Positions 52,701 to 61,621 are shown, counted from the stretch's first letter. The stretch: 64,000 nt of DNA from Cohnella laeviribosi DSM 21336 (GCF_000378425.1 NZ_KB899808.1:208176-272175); one strand, 5' to 3'. Numbers and translations are program-made. The notes: generated by a model not told the origin, from the sequence alone.

Positions 52701-53647
52701 GGGGATGGAGTAGGAGTAGGCGTTGAAGTCGACGCTTCGACCGTGATTTGGTCAAGATTGACGTTGCCGGAATCGCCCGGGTCGTATTTGTACGCAATGG
52801 TGTTGCTGCCTGCATTCAGGTTAAGCGTCTCCGTCTTGCTGCTCCATGAATCCCAGTTAGGCAGGCTGGGCAGCGTGGTCTGGCGAATCTTCGCTCCATT
52901 GACGTAGAGGCTTACCGTTTTGTTGCTGCCGGTTGCGTTGCCGTACCTCAGCGTTACATCGTAGTTGCCCGCCGTCGGCGCGTTGACCGTAAAGGTCGTC
53001 GTCGCGCCTTGCGTCCAGTAACCGTCAACAAAGCCCGTGCCGATATATCCGGCATGGTCCGTGTTGACTTTCGCGCCGCCGGACAGAGCCGCGGATTCGG
53101 CTTGATACGTATCAGGCGCCGGCGTCTGGTCGCCGGAGCCGTAAATTTCGAATTCGGACAGCTGCGCCGCCGGCCAGCCCGTGTTGGCCGTTACATACAA
53201 GCGCACGTAGCGCGTGCTGGTCGCGGTAAAGTTGATCGTAACCGTGTTGTTCCCGACAGACGGACTGAATACATAATTGGCGGAGCCGACAATGTCCGTG
53301 AACGTCGAACCGTTCAAGCTGCCTTGAACGGCCAGCGTTTGCGTGCGCGCTTCCCAGCTTGCGGGCAGCTTCAGCACAATTTGGTCGATGCCCGTGCTTG
53401 CGCCCAAATCCACTTGAATCCATTGCGGGAACGCGTTGTTCGTGCTTTCCCAATACGTATTTTGATTGCCGTCTTTTACGTTCTGAGGGCTGTAGGTTTG
53501 GGATTGGCCGCTCGCCGTAATGGGTTTGCCCGGCGTCAGATTCGGTCCTCCCGCGGCGGAAGCGGGTCCGAACGGTCCTACAGCCGTCAACAAACTTGTA
53601 ATCAGCATGGCTGTAACAAGCGACCATGCGACAAATTTGCAGCGCAT
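49790..53647 (-). CDS. Secreted modular alpha-1,3-glucanase (GH87)
   Basis: 1285 residues, secreted. Order: Sec signal (1-31), discoidin F5/8C (about 35-170), CBM6/35 (about 180-305), Pro-Thr linker (about 310-355), second discoidin (about 360-490), CARDB-like beta domains (about 495-690), a further CBM-like domain (about 700-850), and a right-handed beta-helix GH87 catalytic domain beginning SVTDYGAVPNDGQDDLTAF. Candidate catalytic aspartates are D1058 (NNLADGVNF), D1081 and D1082 (NNGDDALAVW). Their spacing equals that recalled for characterised Paenibacillus alpha-1,3-glucanases. The substrate is fungal or streptococcal alpha-1,3-glucan. GAGGAGGAGG before 53647 sets the start. Repressed by CcpA, judging from the cre box. 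Confidence 0.9.
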   Translation of the reverse strand: MRCKFVAWSLVTAMLITSLLTAVGPFGPASAAGGPNLTPGKPITASGQSQTYSPQNVKDGNQNTYWESTNNAFPQWIQVDLGASTGIDQIVLKLPASWEARTQTLAVQGSLNGSTFTDIVGSANYVFSPSVGNNTVTINFTATSTRYVRLYVTANTGWPAAQLSEFEIYGSGDQTPAPDTYQAESAALSGGAKVNTDHAGYIGTGFVDGYWTQGATTTFTVNAPTAGNYDVTLRYGNATGSNKTVSLYVNGAKIRQTTLPSLPNWDSWSSKTETLNLNAGSNTIAYKYDPGDSGNVNLDQITVEASTSTPTPTPSPTPTPTPTPTPTPTPTPTPTPTPTPTPTPTPPPGGNIAIGKSISASSHTQTYVAENANDNDVNTYWEGGGNPSTLTLDLGANYNITSIVLKLNPSSIWAARTQTIQVLGHDQNTTTFSNLVSAKTYSFDPASGNTVTIPVTATVKRLQLNITSNSGAPAGQVAEFQVFGTPAPNPDLTITGMSWSPSSPVETDAITLNATVKNNGNASAAATTVNFYLNNELAGSAPVAALAAGASATVPLNVGAKTAATYAVGAKVDESNAVIELNESNNSYTNPASLVVAPVSSSDLVGTVSWTPSTPIANNAVSFNVNLKNQGTIASAGGSHGVTVVLKNASGSTVQTFSGSYTGSLAPGASVNIALPGTWTAAAGSYTVTTTVAADANELPIKQANNANTASLTVYSARGASMPYSRYDTEDATLGGGATLKSAPTFDQALTASEASGQLYAALPSNGSYLQWTVRQGQGGAGVTMRFTMPDSADGMGLNGSLDVYVNGTKVKTVSLTSYYSWQYFSGDMPGDAPSAGRPLFRFDEVHWKLATPLKPGDTIRIQKNNGDSLEYGVDFIEIEPVPAAISRPANSVSVTDYGAVPNDGQDDLTAFKAAVNAAVASDKILYIPEGTFHLGNMWEIGSVSNMIDHITITGAGIWYTNIQFTNANPASGGISLRITGKLDFSNVYLNSNLRSRYGQNAVYKGFMDNFGTNSVIRDVWVEHFECGFWVGDYGHTPAIRASGLLIENSRIRNNLADGVNFAQGTSNSTVRNSSLRNNGDDALAVWTSNTNGAPEGVNNTFSYNTIENNWRAGGIAFFGGSGHKADHNYIVDCVGGSGIRMNTVFPGYHFQNNTGIVFSDTTIVNCGTSKDLYNGERGAIDLEASNDAIKNVTFTNIDIINSQRDAIQFGYGGGFSNIVFNNININGTGLDGVTTSRFSGPHLGAAIFTYTGNGSATFNNLRTSNIAYPNLYYIQSGFNLIINN
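52600..52730 (-). repeat. Pro-Thr linker repeat in the GH87 gene
   Basis: A run of GGTGTAGGTGTAGGCGTC-type hexamer units encodes (Thr-Pro)n, with a few Ser and one Pro-Pro. It is the flexible linker between carbohydrate-binding modules, not a CRISPR or mobile repeat. Confidence 0.85.
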
Positions 53648-53707
53648 TAAATTCCTCCTCCTCAAAGTGTAGGTCAGCAAATGCGAGAACTTTCGGCAAA
53701 ACAGCGC

Positions 53708-53721
53708 TGACAGCGCTTACA
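53708..53721. promoter_or_regulatory. cre box (CcpA site) of the GH87 gene
   Basis: TGACAGCGCTTACA matches the consensus TGWNANCGNTNWCA at all 14 positions. It lies about 20-33 bases downstream of the predicted minus-strand start of transcription, a blocking position typical of catabolite repression. Confidence 0.8.
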
Positions 53722-53747
53722 AACCCTCCTTTCGTTGGGATACCCCC

Positions 53748-53753
53748 ATTATA
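53748..53753 (-). promoter_or_regulatory. -10 box of the GH87 gene
   Basis: Minus-strand TATAAT (plus ATTATA). The -35 region is weak. It predicts transcription from about 53741 through the cre box. Confidence 0.5.
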
Positions 53754-53876
53754 AGAACAGGGGAGGGAGACAGATAAGAAGCAATCTTACGAAAAATGTA
53801 TACAATTTCAAGATATTGGATGGATTTCGGGAAGGAGACGCTCGTCTTCCTTCCCTTCCTTGCTTCCAACGCTCGC

Positions 53877-56800
53877 TTACCCGTGAAAAATCCACCCGCC
53901 GAACCACTTCAGAACGCGGTCCGCGTAAGAAACGTCTATTTCGGTCCCCGACAAAATCGGGTAAAACAAAATGAACAGCACCAGAACCGCGCCTGCGTAA
54001 AGGAGCGTCGCAATCCGATATCCCGGCTTACGCTCTTCCATTTTTCGAATCCAATAAACGATGCAAAGAACAAGAAACGGAACGCAAGCGAAAAAGTGAT
54101 AAATAAAGGTGAGTCTGGATACGAAAATCCACGGAAGATAAGACGAGGCGATTCCAACGAAGACGACGGTCATGCTCCGGTCCCGCTTCTTCCAGGCCGA
54201 GCGAAGGGCCGCGATTACCGCAATCGTCCCCGACCACCACACCGCCGGATTGCCCATGCCCACGATGCTCGCCATTTTTCCCGGCGCCAATTCCGCGGCT
54301 CCGTAATACCAGATCGGCTTGCGGATGAGAGGCCACTCCCACCACAGCGACGAAAATGGGTGGGTGGCGTTAAGCCGGCTATGATAATTGAACATGAACT
54401 TCTGGGCGGAAACGACGTCTTTCAACCCGTGTCCGGGACCCGGCACGAGCATAAACGGGATATACGATGCCGTGTAGATCATCAGGGGAATGATGATGAA
54501 AAACAAACCGCCCGCCAGCACCGTCCGCAGCGCATAAGGCGCGAAGGGCCGCTCGCGTTTTTCCCGATAGGTCTGGTACCTGTTCCACAGCGAAAGCAGG
54601 AAGAGGACCGCCAACCCCGCGCCCGCGTACAAGCCGATCCACTTGACGGCCGATGCAAGGCCGAAAGCGAGCCCGCTAGCTGCAAGCGGCGGGAACGTCT
54701 TCGACAGCTTGTCTCGGCAGAAGCTCATTTCCCAATAGCGCTGCATGCGCTCGTAAGCCAGCAGGATGAAAAATACGGCGAACGTATCGACGGTGGCGAG
54801 CCGGCTTTGCGTAAAGAGCATAAAGTCAAAGGCGATCAGGAACGAGGCCAGCGCGGCGTAGCGGGTCTTTCCGAACAACCGTTTGGCGAAAACATACAGC
54901 AAAGGCACGATCGCGATCCCGAATAGGACGCCCGCGATTCGCCAGCCGAACGGATTCATGCCCAGCAAGGCCACCCCCGCCGAGATCAGCACTTTCCCAA
55001 GGGGCGGATGCGTCGTCTCGTAAGGCTCCATTCGGTGCAGCATCTCATAGGCGGTCCGGGCGTGGTAAATTTCGTCGAAATACATGCCGTTTCGATAGGA
55101 AGCCCGTTGCGGAACCGAGCCCGGCTCGTCGAATGCCGCCGAAGGCGCCCCCTCGACGGCAAAGGGAATGAGCTTCCGATCCGCCCCCTGAAAGCCCATT
55201 TCGCCAAGCGAAGCGCCCGGTTGCATCGCGACGACCCTCACATAGCGGGCAGCAAATGCCGTTTGCGCCTTTTGCCACTGAAAAACGGTGCCGTCGTTCA
55301 AGCCGACGGTCGCCACCGGATTCCATGCGTTTCCGTCTTCCGAGGACTCGACTTGAAAGCTTCCGTTTCCGATGCCCCCGTACCATACGATCGCATCGAC
55401 CTGCTGCGCGCGCCCGAAATCGACCGCAGCGCGCTCGCCTTGCGCCGCCGGCTTCCAGAAGCTCTGCGGCGCAACCGTCGAGCCGAGACGGAACAACGCA
55501 ACGGACGCGTAAACGACCGTAATGGCGGCCATTGCGAGAACATCCCGGCGGGACATCGAAAAAGGGATTGCGGCGGAGCCGTTCGCCGGTTTAAGGGGCT
55601 GGACCGGTTGGCCGCCCGGCTTCTTGACCAACACGGCATAACCGACCCACACGGCGTACAGGGCAAGACCTACGTTGCACAACGAGACGAGGTTCATGAA
55701 GCCGTTGCCGTTCGGAATAAAGTATTTCCGGTCCAACGCGAACTTCAGCACGTAAGCCGTGTTGGCGAAGTTCGTCAGCGTGACGCCGGCAAACAGCGCG
55801 AATACGCGCCTGTCCCGAATCCACAGCCAACTGATCAGCGCCAGCGGGATGGCGGCATAGCCGTATCGTTCGTGCATTCCGGTCTTAAACGTGAACACGA
55901 GCAGCGCAAGAAGGAAGGCGGCGTAGAACAACTTCCCGTCCCTGCGGCCTCGAAGCAGAAGGAAGCCTACGACCAGAACGATCGCCGCGATAAAGAGGAC
56001 ATCCCAGCCGGAAAAAGGAATTCCCCCCCACGTTTGGTCCGTCTTCGCGCCGTTGGCCCCGAGCAGGGCGTAGACGTTAAACGCGTTAAGCGTCGCGTAC
56101 GGATACATGCTGAACATCTCAGCATAGTGCTTGAAGATCCACCAGGGCCCTTGCCGGAGAGCGAACGGAAGCGTGACGGCAACAAATACGGCGAGAGCGC
56201 AAATCCCCGCTTTGGCCGTTTCTTTCCAGCTTCGTACCGAAAAGAGAAGCAGCGGGGCAAAGACCAGCGATTGAGGCTTGATCAATACGGCGATCGCGAA
56301 GAAGACGGAAGCCGCCGGCAGCCGCTTGTACTGAAGGGAAAAGACCATGAGCACAATAAACAAGCAAAATACGGAATCCATCTGCCCCCAAACGACGGAG
56401 TCCAAAAAGACGAGGGGATTCAATGCGTACAGAAGCGCCGCCAGCAGAGCCGCGCTCTCGTCCTTCAGGCGCAGCGCCATTTTGAAGACGAGCCAGGCCG
56501 CCGCGAGATCGGCCAACATGGCCGGCAGTTTAATCAAGATGACGGAAGCGGCCGATGCCGGCTCCCAGCCAAGCAGCGGCCGGATCAGGCCGATCACGTA
56601 CAGCACATAAATGTACCCCGGAGGATAGTCCGCGAAAATTTCCCCGTTGTAGAAATTCGGCAATCCGTTGCGGTACGCGTGGTCCGCCCAGCTCAGAAAG
56701 TCCGGCACGTCGATCGGGTGGCCTTGGATGATCGGAGCGCTGATCATCCTGAGCAGAAACGCGCCCCCGAACCAACAGACAACCAGCCGCAGCCGGGGAA

Positions 56801-57668
56801 TCCCCATTCCCGGCGTCCGTTCCGCCGTCTTCGGCTTCCGGTGGCGAAACCGGGAAATCAAATAGAAGCATAAAGCCGCATACGCCGTTCCGTAGAAGAT
56901 CATCCAGCCCGAATATCCGGGGTGCCGGGATTTCGCTTGGGACGCGCCGGCCCCCTCTTGATCGCCGGGCGCGCCCTGATCGCCGGCCGGATCGAGTGGC
57001 ACAACGATCGTTCCGGAGGGGGCGGCAGCGAGCTCTTCCATGCGAAAGTCGTCGAAATCGGCCCTCCCCGCGTTCAAATTCCCATAGCCGCCAAGCCGAA
57101 CCGCGACCGTGATCTGATGCTGGTCCGCACCTGTTCGGCCTACAAATTCAAGAAGCTCCCAACGTCCGGAGGCGCTTTTCAAATCCCGCGAAGTGGAACC
57201 GATGCCCAGAACGGAAAGGTTCGCCCCGGTGGCTTCCGGATTCGCTACCCGGACAACCCGGACCCAACAAGAGAACTTGTACAGCGTATCCGGCTTGACG
57301 GAGACCGTCTGCGTCCATCTGGCGTCATTCGGTTGAAAACTTTCGATGGCCGCAAACCGGGAGCCTGAATGCGCGTCTCCCTCGATGATCCTCAATCGGC
57401 TGTGGTCTTCGCCCGCCCAATACGCATCCCTTGTCCAATTCGCTGGCCCGTCGGCGTTCATTTCCTCGAAACTTCCGTTTAGAACGAGATTCGTTTCGCC
57501 GTTCTCCGCAACAGCCTTCGCGGACAGAATGGCCGATGAGAGGAGCAGAAGGGGAAACAGCGCAGCCATGGCGAGTCCGGTCATTCGTCTGAACCGCCTG
57601 CGTGGCGGCCGCATCGGCAGAATTGCCGGTCCCCGGTTATCGACTTGCGAAAGATCGGGCGCGGACAT
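53877..57668 (-). CDS. Giant membrane glycosyltransferase: CBM, GT-C, discoidin and PMT (GT39) modules
   Basis: 1263 residues. After a cytoplasmic tail and signal-anchor (about 28-50) comes a CBM4/9-like domain (about 55-205: TNLVLNGSFEEM, SGSRFAAIESFQPND). A first polytopic GT-C module spans about 260-690, with a loop acid D329 in LSWADHAYRNG. A discoidin-like sandwich spans about 715-840 (VDAIVWYGGIGNGSFQVESS). A PMT module fills the rest, with catalytic-type D865-E866 in MYFDEIYHARTAYEML, HPPLGK and many helices. Lipid-linked sugars would be donors and an exported protein or cell-wall glycan the acceptor; targets are unknown. AAGGAGG 6-7 bases before 57668 sets the start. Confidence 0.85.
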   Translation of the reverse strand: MSAPDLSQVDNRGPAILPMRPPRRRFRRMTGLAMAALFPLLLLSSAILSAKAVAENGETNLVLNGSFEEMNADGPANWTRDAYWAGEDHSRLRIIEGDAHSGSRFAAIESFQPNDARWTQTVSVKPDTLYKFSCWVRVVRVANPEATGANLSVLGIGSTSRDLKSASGRWELLEFVGRTGADQHQITVAVRLGGYGNLNAGRADFDDFRMEELAAAPSGTIVVPLDPAGDQGAPGDQEGAGASQAKSRHPGYSGWMIFYGTAYAALCFYLISRFRHRKPKTAERTPGMGIPRLRLVVCWFGGAFLLRMISAPIIQGHPIDVPDFLSWADHAYRNGLPNFYNGEIFADYPPGYIYVLYVIGLIRPLLGWEPASAASVILIKLPAMLADLAAAWLVFKMALRLKDESAALLAALLYALNPLVFLDSVVWGQMDSVFCLFIVLMVFSLQYKRLPAASVFFAIAVLIKPQSLVFAPLLLFSVRSWKETAKAGICALAVFVAVTLPFALRQGPWWIFKHYAEMFSMYPYATLNAFNVYALLGANGAKTDQTWGGIPFSGWDVLFIAAIVLVVGFLLLRGRRDGKLFYAAFLLALLVFTFKTGMHERYGYAAIPLALISWLWIRDRRVFALFAGVTLTNFANTAYVLKFALDRKYFIPNGNGFMNLVSLCNVGLALYAVWVGYAVLVKKPGGQPVQPLKPANGSAAIPFSMSRRDVLAMAAITVVYASVALFRLGSTVAPQSFWKPAAQGERAAVDFGRAQQVDAIVWYGGIGNGSFQVESSEDGNAWNPVATVGLNDGTVFQWQKAQTAFAARYVRVVAMQPGASLGEMGFQGADRKLIPFAVEGAPSAAFDEPGSVPQRASYRNGMYFDEIYHARTAYEMLHRMEPYETTHPPLGKVLISAGVALLGMNPFGWRIAGVLFGIAIVPLLYVFAKRLFGKTRYAALASFLIAFDFMLFTQSRLATVDTFAVFFILLAYERMQRYWEMSFCRDKLSKTFPPLAASGLAFGLASAVKWIGLYAGAGLAVLFLLSLWNRYQTYREKRERPFAPYALRTVLAGGLFFIIIPLMIYTASYIPFMLVPGPGHGLKDVVSAQKFMFNYHSRLNATHPFSSLWWEWPLIRKPIWYYGAAELAPGKMASIVGMGNPAVWWSGTIAVIAALRSAWKKRDRSMTVVFVGIASSYLPWIFVSRLTFIYHFFACVPFLVLCIVYWIRKMEERKPGYRIATLLYAGAVLVLFILFYPILSGTEIDVSYADRVLKWFGGWIFHG

Positions 57669-57919
57669 GAAGATCCTCCTTGTCGTTTCGAAACTTGCAT
57701 TGCGCAATTCAACTTTCCCAATCAGTCCTATCGTTTTCCATAAAAGGATATTCTGTCAAGCCGTCGGCGCGCGTTGAATAATCCCATTAAATAAATAGGG
57801 AAAGAATGAAAAAAGAATTGCATCATGAAAATTTAATATGGTATTTTATTTTTATAAATCTTTAAAACGCTTTCGAATAAAAAAATTAACGTTGATGCGG
57901 ACCGACCGTTCAAATGGAG

Positions 57920-57953
57920 GTCTCATTCTCCGTAAGGGGAATGAGGCTTTTTT
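57920..57953 (+). terminator. Leader terminator or attenuator ahead of the MFS gene
   Basis: GTCTCATTCTCC (57920-57931) pairs with GGGGAATGAGGC (57936-57947, with G-T pairs), followed by six T. It lies 44 bases before the MFS start, so it would act on the MFS leader or end an upstream transcript. None is seen on this strand upstream, since the previous gene points away. Confidence 0.6.
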
Positions 57954-57996
57954 ATATTTGAAATTCATTAGGGCTTTTTACCGGGAGGAAGTTCAT

Positions 57997-59256
57997 TTGA
58001 GCACAAAGTTTATGCTGAACGCGCGTCAAAAAAGGTTGTGGCCCATTCTCATTTTGGGGGCGTTTTTTGAGGGCTTCGATGATACCGTAATAAATATAGC
58101 TTTGCCGTACATTGTGCAAGATTATGGAATCTCCCCTCAGATGTCCGGTTACGCCTTGTCCATCATTGCCGTCGGAACCATGGTTGCGTTTTTCGTATCT
58201 CGAATGGCAGACATGATCGGGCGCCGCCAGGTGTTTTTGACAAGCGTTTATCTGTATTCCGTTTGCAGTCTGCTTACAGCATTCGCCCCCAATATCGAGG
58301 TTTTTATTTTCCTGCAGTTTGCCGCGCGCATTTTTTTGATCGGCTGCTGGTCGGTCGGGTATGTCATTCTCTGCGAGGAATTTTCCACAGAACATCGGGG
58401 AAGCGCGGTCGGACGCTTCCAGCTTACGGCGGTTTTTGGCGCTTTGTTCATCGGAATCCTGCTTCCCGTCATCACGAAGCTTGGCTTAAGTTGGCGGGTC
58501 CTTTACGTAGTTGGAGCCATTCCGATGATTCCCGTATTCCTGCTTCGAAAGCGGCTGCCTGAAACCGAGGCTTTCCTGCGCATGCAGGAGGAGAAAAAAC
58601 GCGGCAACAAGCTCCCGAAAGGAGACTTTTTCGGACCTTGGAAAAGTCCTTATATCAAATACACGGTGGTCATGTCCATCGTATGGGTGTTTCTCTATTT
58701 CGGAATCAAAGGCACTTTAAATTTCTTTACCTTAAGGGCCGTAAACGAATTGAACTGGACCCCCAACATGGTGAGCATAGGTTTATTGACTCAAACCGTG
58801 ACGGGAATCTTGATCATTGCTTTGAACGGCAAGCTGATGGACCGAATCGGACGCAAGCGCGCCGCGGCGATTATTATTACCGTCGGATGTATATTTAGTG
58901 TTTTCGTGTTCACCCTTCACCATTTTTACGCCGTGCTCATCTGCAGCATGATCGCAGCCGGCTTCGTGAACTCTTTCCTCATTGTCGGATCGACGCTGAC
59001 CAATGAGCTTTTTCCCACTGAAATTCGTGCCGGCGCTATGGCCTGGACCAATAACATCGTGGGCCGCTTGGGGCAAATTTTAGTCCCTACGGTCGTTTCG
59101 ACGCTCGCCTTATCGCTCGGCTTAGGGAATGCCGTTGCCTTAGCGGTAAGCTTGCCGCTTATTTCCCTTATTCTTATCCTCGTTTTCATACAGGAGACCG
59201 GCAAGAGATCGATAAATAGACCTCTCGAACATAAGGGGATAACGGAAAACGGCTGA
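57997..59256 (+). CDS. MFS transporter
   Basis: 419 residues with 12 predicted helices. The N-terminal half has ILGAFFEGFDDTVINIALPY and the loop 2-3 motif RMADMIGRRQVFLTS. The middle loop has FLRKRLPETEAFLRMQEEKK, and loop 8-9 has GKLMDRIGRKRAAAI, which resembles metabolite:proton symporters of the sugar/aromatic-acid type. The start is TTG at 57997 with GGGAGGAAG 7-8 bases upstream; longer in-frame starts would read through the leader hairpin. The substrate is unknown. Confidence 0.85.
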   Translation: MSTKFMLNARQKRLWPILILGAFFEGFDDTVINIALPYIVQDYGISPQMSGYALSIIAVGTMVAFFVSRMADMIGRRQVFLTSVYLYSVCSLLTAFAPNIEVFIFLQFAARIFLIGCWSVGYVILCEEFSTEHRGSAVGRFQLTAVFGALFIGILLPVITKLGLSWRVLYVVGAIPMIPVFLLRKRLPETEAFLRMQEEKKRGNKLPKGDFFGPWKSPYIKYTVVMSIVWVFLYFGIKGTLNFFTLRAVNELNWTPNMVSIGLLTQTVTGILIIALNGKLMDRIGRKRAAAIIITVGCIFSVFVFTLHHFYAVLICSMIAAGFVNSFLIVGSTLTNELFPTEIRAGAMAWTNNIVGRLGQILVPTVVSTLALSLGLGNAVALAVSLPLISLILILVFIQETGKRSINRPLEHKGITENG

Positions 59257-59487
59257 CCGGAATTTTCAAGAGCTCACGCATCCCAAGTCCGTTTTGAATC
59301 GTTCGGCCAAGCTGGCGAATGACTTGGCGTATCCGCCATATAGAGGGAAAAATTTGCATCGTTTTTTAAGTGCAGCCGCCGGGAAGCCGGCCGAATGTCG
59401 AGGTTCATGCTCCCCGGCGGACTCCGTCGCTTTTCGGATTTATCTCCTAGACTGGTTCCCTTCGTCGGATGAGTCGACGGTTAGCTT
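59257..59487. other. Intergenic sequence without supported gene
   Basis: No start with a ribosome site and no recognisable protein is seen on either strand. Confidence 0.4.
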
Positions 59488-59513
59488 AACAGCCCTGATC
59501 GGGCTGTTTTTTT
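59488..59513 (+). terminator. Rho-independent terminator
   Basis: AACAGCCC (59488-59495) pairs with GGGCTGTT (59501-59508), followed by five further T. It probably ends the MFS transcript 230 bases downstream of its stop. Confidence 0.85.
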
Positions 59514-59635
59514 GCGTGTCTTCCGCAAATAATTGCGGGAACAAGCTCATATCTTGCGGGTTGAGCTTCGCGCTTCCCGTTTACAATGAGTCCGTAAGCA
59601 CGAAAGAAAATCGATGTGCTTCAAATATCCACGAT

Positions 59636-60328
59636 TCGAAAGGTTGCTGCCAAGCATGCGTTCGTTATTTTCCAATCGTACCGTGCAAGCGATTTTGTTT
59701 CGTCATTCTGCTGGCTCTATTCTTTGGCGGATGGGAAGCGATATTTTTCGCAACTTTGGTCTCTTCCGTATTGTCCCAGTTCTCGCAGCCTTCCGGCATG
59801 AAGCTGTTCAAGCTTCACGTTCCGGAGTCCCAGATCCAGCTTGGCATGTCCATGTACCAGACGACCTCGTAGATCTTTATGATTCTTGGTCCGATGATTC
59901 TCGGCGGGGGTATCGCGATGGGGATCTCCAAGAAAATGACGCCGCAATCGATGCTTATGGTTGGATTCGTCACTAGTTCAATCTCGGTTGCGGTGCTTGG
60001 TTCGGTCAACGTGATCTGGATCGCGTTCATGGCCCAACTGATTTTCGGCTTGATGGTTCCCTTTATCCATATTGCTTGCAATACGCTGATCCTGAATCAT
60101 GCGGAAGAAGCTTTCGTAGGCAGGGTAAACGGCATCCTGAATCCGCTCTTCATGGGGGCCGTGGTCATTAACATGAGCTTGGTCGGCGTTTTGAAAGATC
60201 AGCTTCCGTTAACGGCTCTATATTTGATCGCTTCCGGATTGTTTGCGCTCGGCGCTTTGTCCATGCTGCCGTTGCTCCGGTTCAAGCAAATCCGTCCCGT
60301 TCAAGCCGCTGAATGGACGCATCACTAA
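59636..60328 (+). pseudogene. C-terminal half of a decayed MFS drug-efflux-type transporter
   Basis: Pieces in order: ERLLPSMRSLFSNRTVQAIL in one frame, then a shift near 59690 to VILLALFFGGWEAIFF and QFSQPSGMKLFKLHVPESQ, an in-frame TAG at 59869-59871, then ILGPMILGGGIAMGISKKM to LLRFKQIRPVQAAEW. The order matches helices 7-12 of a multidrug-type MFS protein. At least one frameshift and one nonsense codon, and no N-terminal half, make it non-functional. The last open part could still be read from the ATG at 59879. Confidence 0.75.
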
Positions 60329-60352
60329 ACAAAAATCATGGGGAGATGGAAA

Positions 60353-61168
60353 ATGAGAAACGATGTAAAAATGCTGCTGTTGCTGACAATCTTCATCTTG
60401 ACGTCCGTTGCATCCGGATGCGCAAATTCGACTGTGACCTGGTCCGGAAAAGTGGAAGAATCCGTCATTGGCGCGAAGTCTGGTTCAGGCGAACTGACGA
60501 GGGAGATCAAGTCGTTCGCGTCTAAAGAGTTCGACAGCATTCGTGTGAACGCTGAGGCCATGGAAATTGAAGTGACCCGGTCTTCGGGTCACGATGCCAA
60601 GGTGGAACTGCTGACCGACAAAGCGATCGAAAACCAATTTACCTTCGATGCAGCGATCCAATCCAGGGAATTGATAATTCGCATAGACGAAGAAACGAAA
60701 TATTACACGATCAAAGGGCAAAGAGGCGAGCGAAAGCTGCGGATTTCGCTGCCCGATCAGATATACGGCCAAGTCGTCATAGAGACGCAATTCGGATTCG
60801 TGGATGCAGCTGATTTGAAGGCGAGAAGCGTGGACATCATGCTGTCCGCGGGGGAAATCCGATTGAACCGGGTGTCGGGCAATTTGCTGTTGAAGACGGA
60901 AGCCGGGAAAATAACCGCCCTGGGAATCGATCCGGCGAATGATATCTCGGCGAGGACGGAAGCTGGAGACATCGATATTGTGCTGGATCGCTCCCCCAAG
61001 GCTGTCGTGGTTAATCTGAAGAGCGAACTGGGCAGTGTGGGTACCAATCTGAAAAATATGGAGTATACGGTTCAATCGGCAAACCAGATCATTGCAACGA
61101 TAGGATCGAATGGAACACGCATCGATGCCCATGCGCAAGTGGGAGACGTTCTCGTTCATACAAAATAG
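60353..61168 (+). CDS. DUF4097-like lipoprotein
   Basis: 271 residues with a lipobox-like SVASGC near residue 23. The body is a repetitive beta-helix with IRVNAEAMEIEVTRSSGHDA, ETQFGFVDAADLKARSVDIM, TEAGKITALG and TEAGDIDIVLDRSPKAV, as in DUF4097 putative adhesins linked to envelope stress. GGGGAG 8 bases upstream sets the ATG at 60353. It is monocistronic. Confidence 0.82.
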   Translation: MRNDVKMLLLLTIFILTSVASGCANSTVTWSGKVEESVIGAKSGSGELTREIKSFASKEFDSIRVNAEAMEIEVTRSSGHDAKVELLTDKAIENQFTFDAAIQSRELIIRIDEETKYYTIKGQRGERKLRISLPDQIYGQVVIETQFGFVDAADLKARSVDIMLSAGEIRLNRVSGNLLLKTEAGKITALGIDPANDISARTEAGDIDIVLDRSPKAVVVNLKSELGSVGTNLKNMEYTVQSANQIIATIGSNGTRIDAHAQVGDVLVHTK

Positions 61169-61320
61169 AGACATCCTTCATACCTCCTTTTAGCATACGA
61201 TAGTGTCTCATAGGGGTAATGGGATGTATTCCGATGTACTAGAGGCGCCTGTAAAAGATTTCATTCACGATAAGCTCAATGTAGCCAAATAAAACCAGCA
61301 AACAAGGAGGTGATGCCCAC

Positions 61321-61491
61321 ATGACAAAGAACAATCAACCCAATCGATTAGCCAAGGAAAAGTCCCCTTATCTTCTGCAACATGCTTACAACCCCGTAGA
61401 CTGGTTCCCTTGGTCGGACGAAGCGTTCGCCAAAGCGAAAGCTGAGAACAAACCCGTCTTCTTATCGATCGGCTACTCCACCTGCCACTGA
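61321..61491 (+). pseudogene. Truncated thioredoxin-domain (DUF255/YyaL-type) gene
   Basis: A perfect AAGGAGGTGATG ribosome site and an intact N-terminus, [20 protein letters not shown], then [13 protein letters not shown] and TGA. Intact family members continue with the active-site Cys-His-Trp-Cys-His. Here sequence identity ends inside the Trp codon at about 61490 and AT-rich foreign DNA begins. The gene has been cut by the insertion or deletion that brought in the right-hand island. Confidence 0.85.
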
Positions 61492-61621
61492 TGAAATGTA
61501 ACTAGAGGATACTGAAATATATCATATTTTTTACATACATCGCTAATAATTATTGGTACATATTAGCTAAATATTGTGATAAAATAAACATGTTAAAATT
61601 TAGAAATAGGTGGGGGAAATA

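Noticed and set aside
52600..52730. Short regular repeats that could suggest a CRISPR or satellite
   Set aside because: They encode the Thr-Pro linker of the GH87 enzyme in frame.
55008..56873. A 621-codon plus-strand frame opposite the glycosyltransferase
   Set aside because: Antisense shadow of a protein with clear GT-C motifs and transmembrane helices.
59294..59635. 5' extension of the MFS remnant frame
   Set aside because: It crosses a strong terminator and reads as non-protein-like sequence before about 59636.
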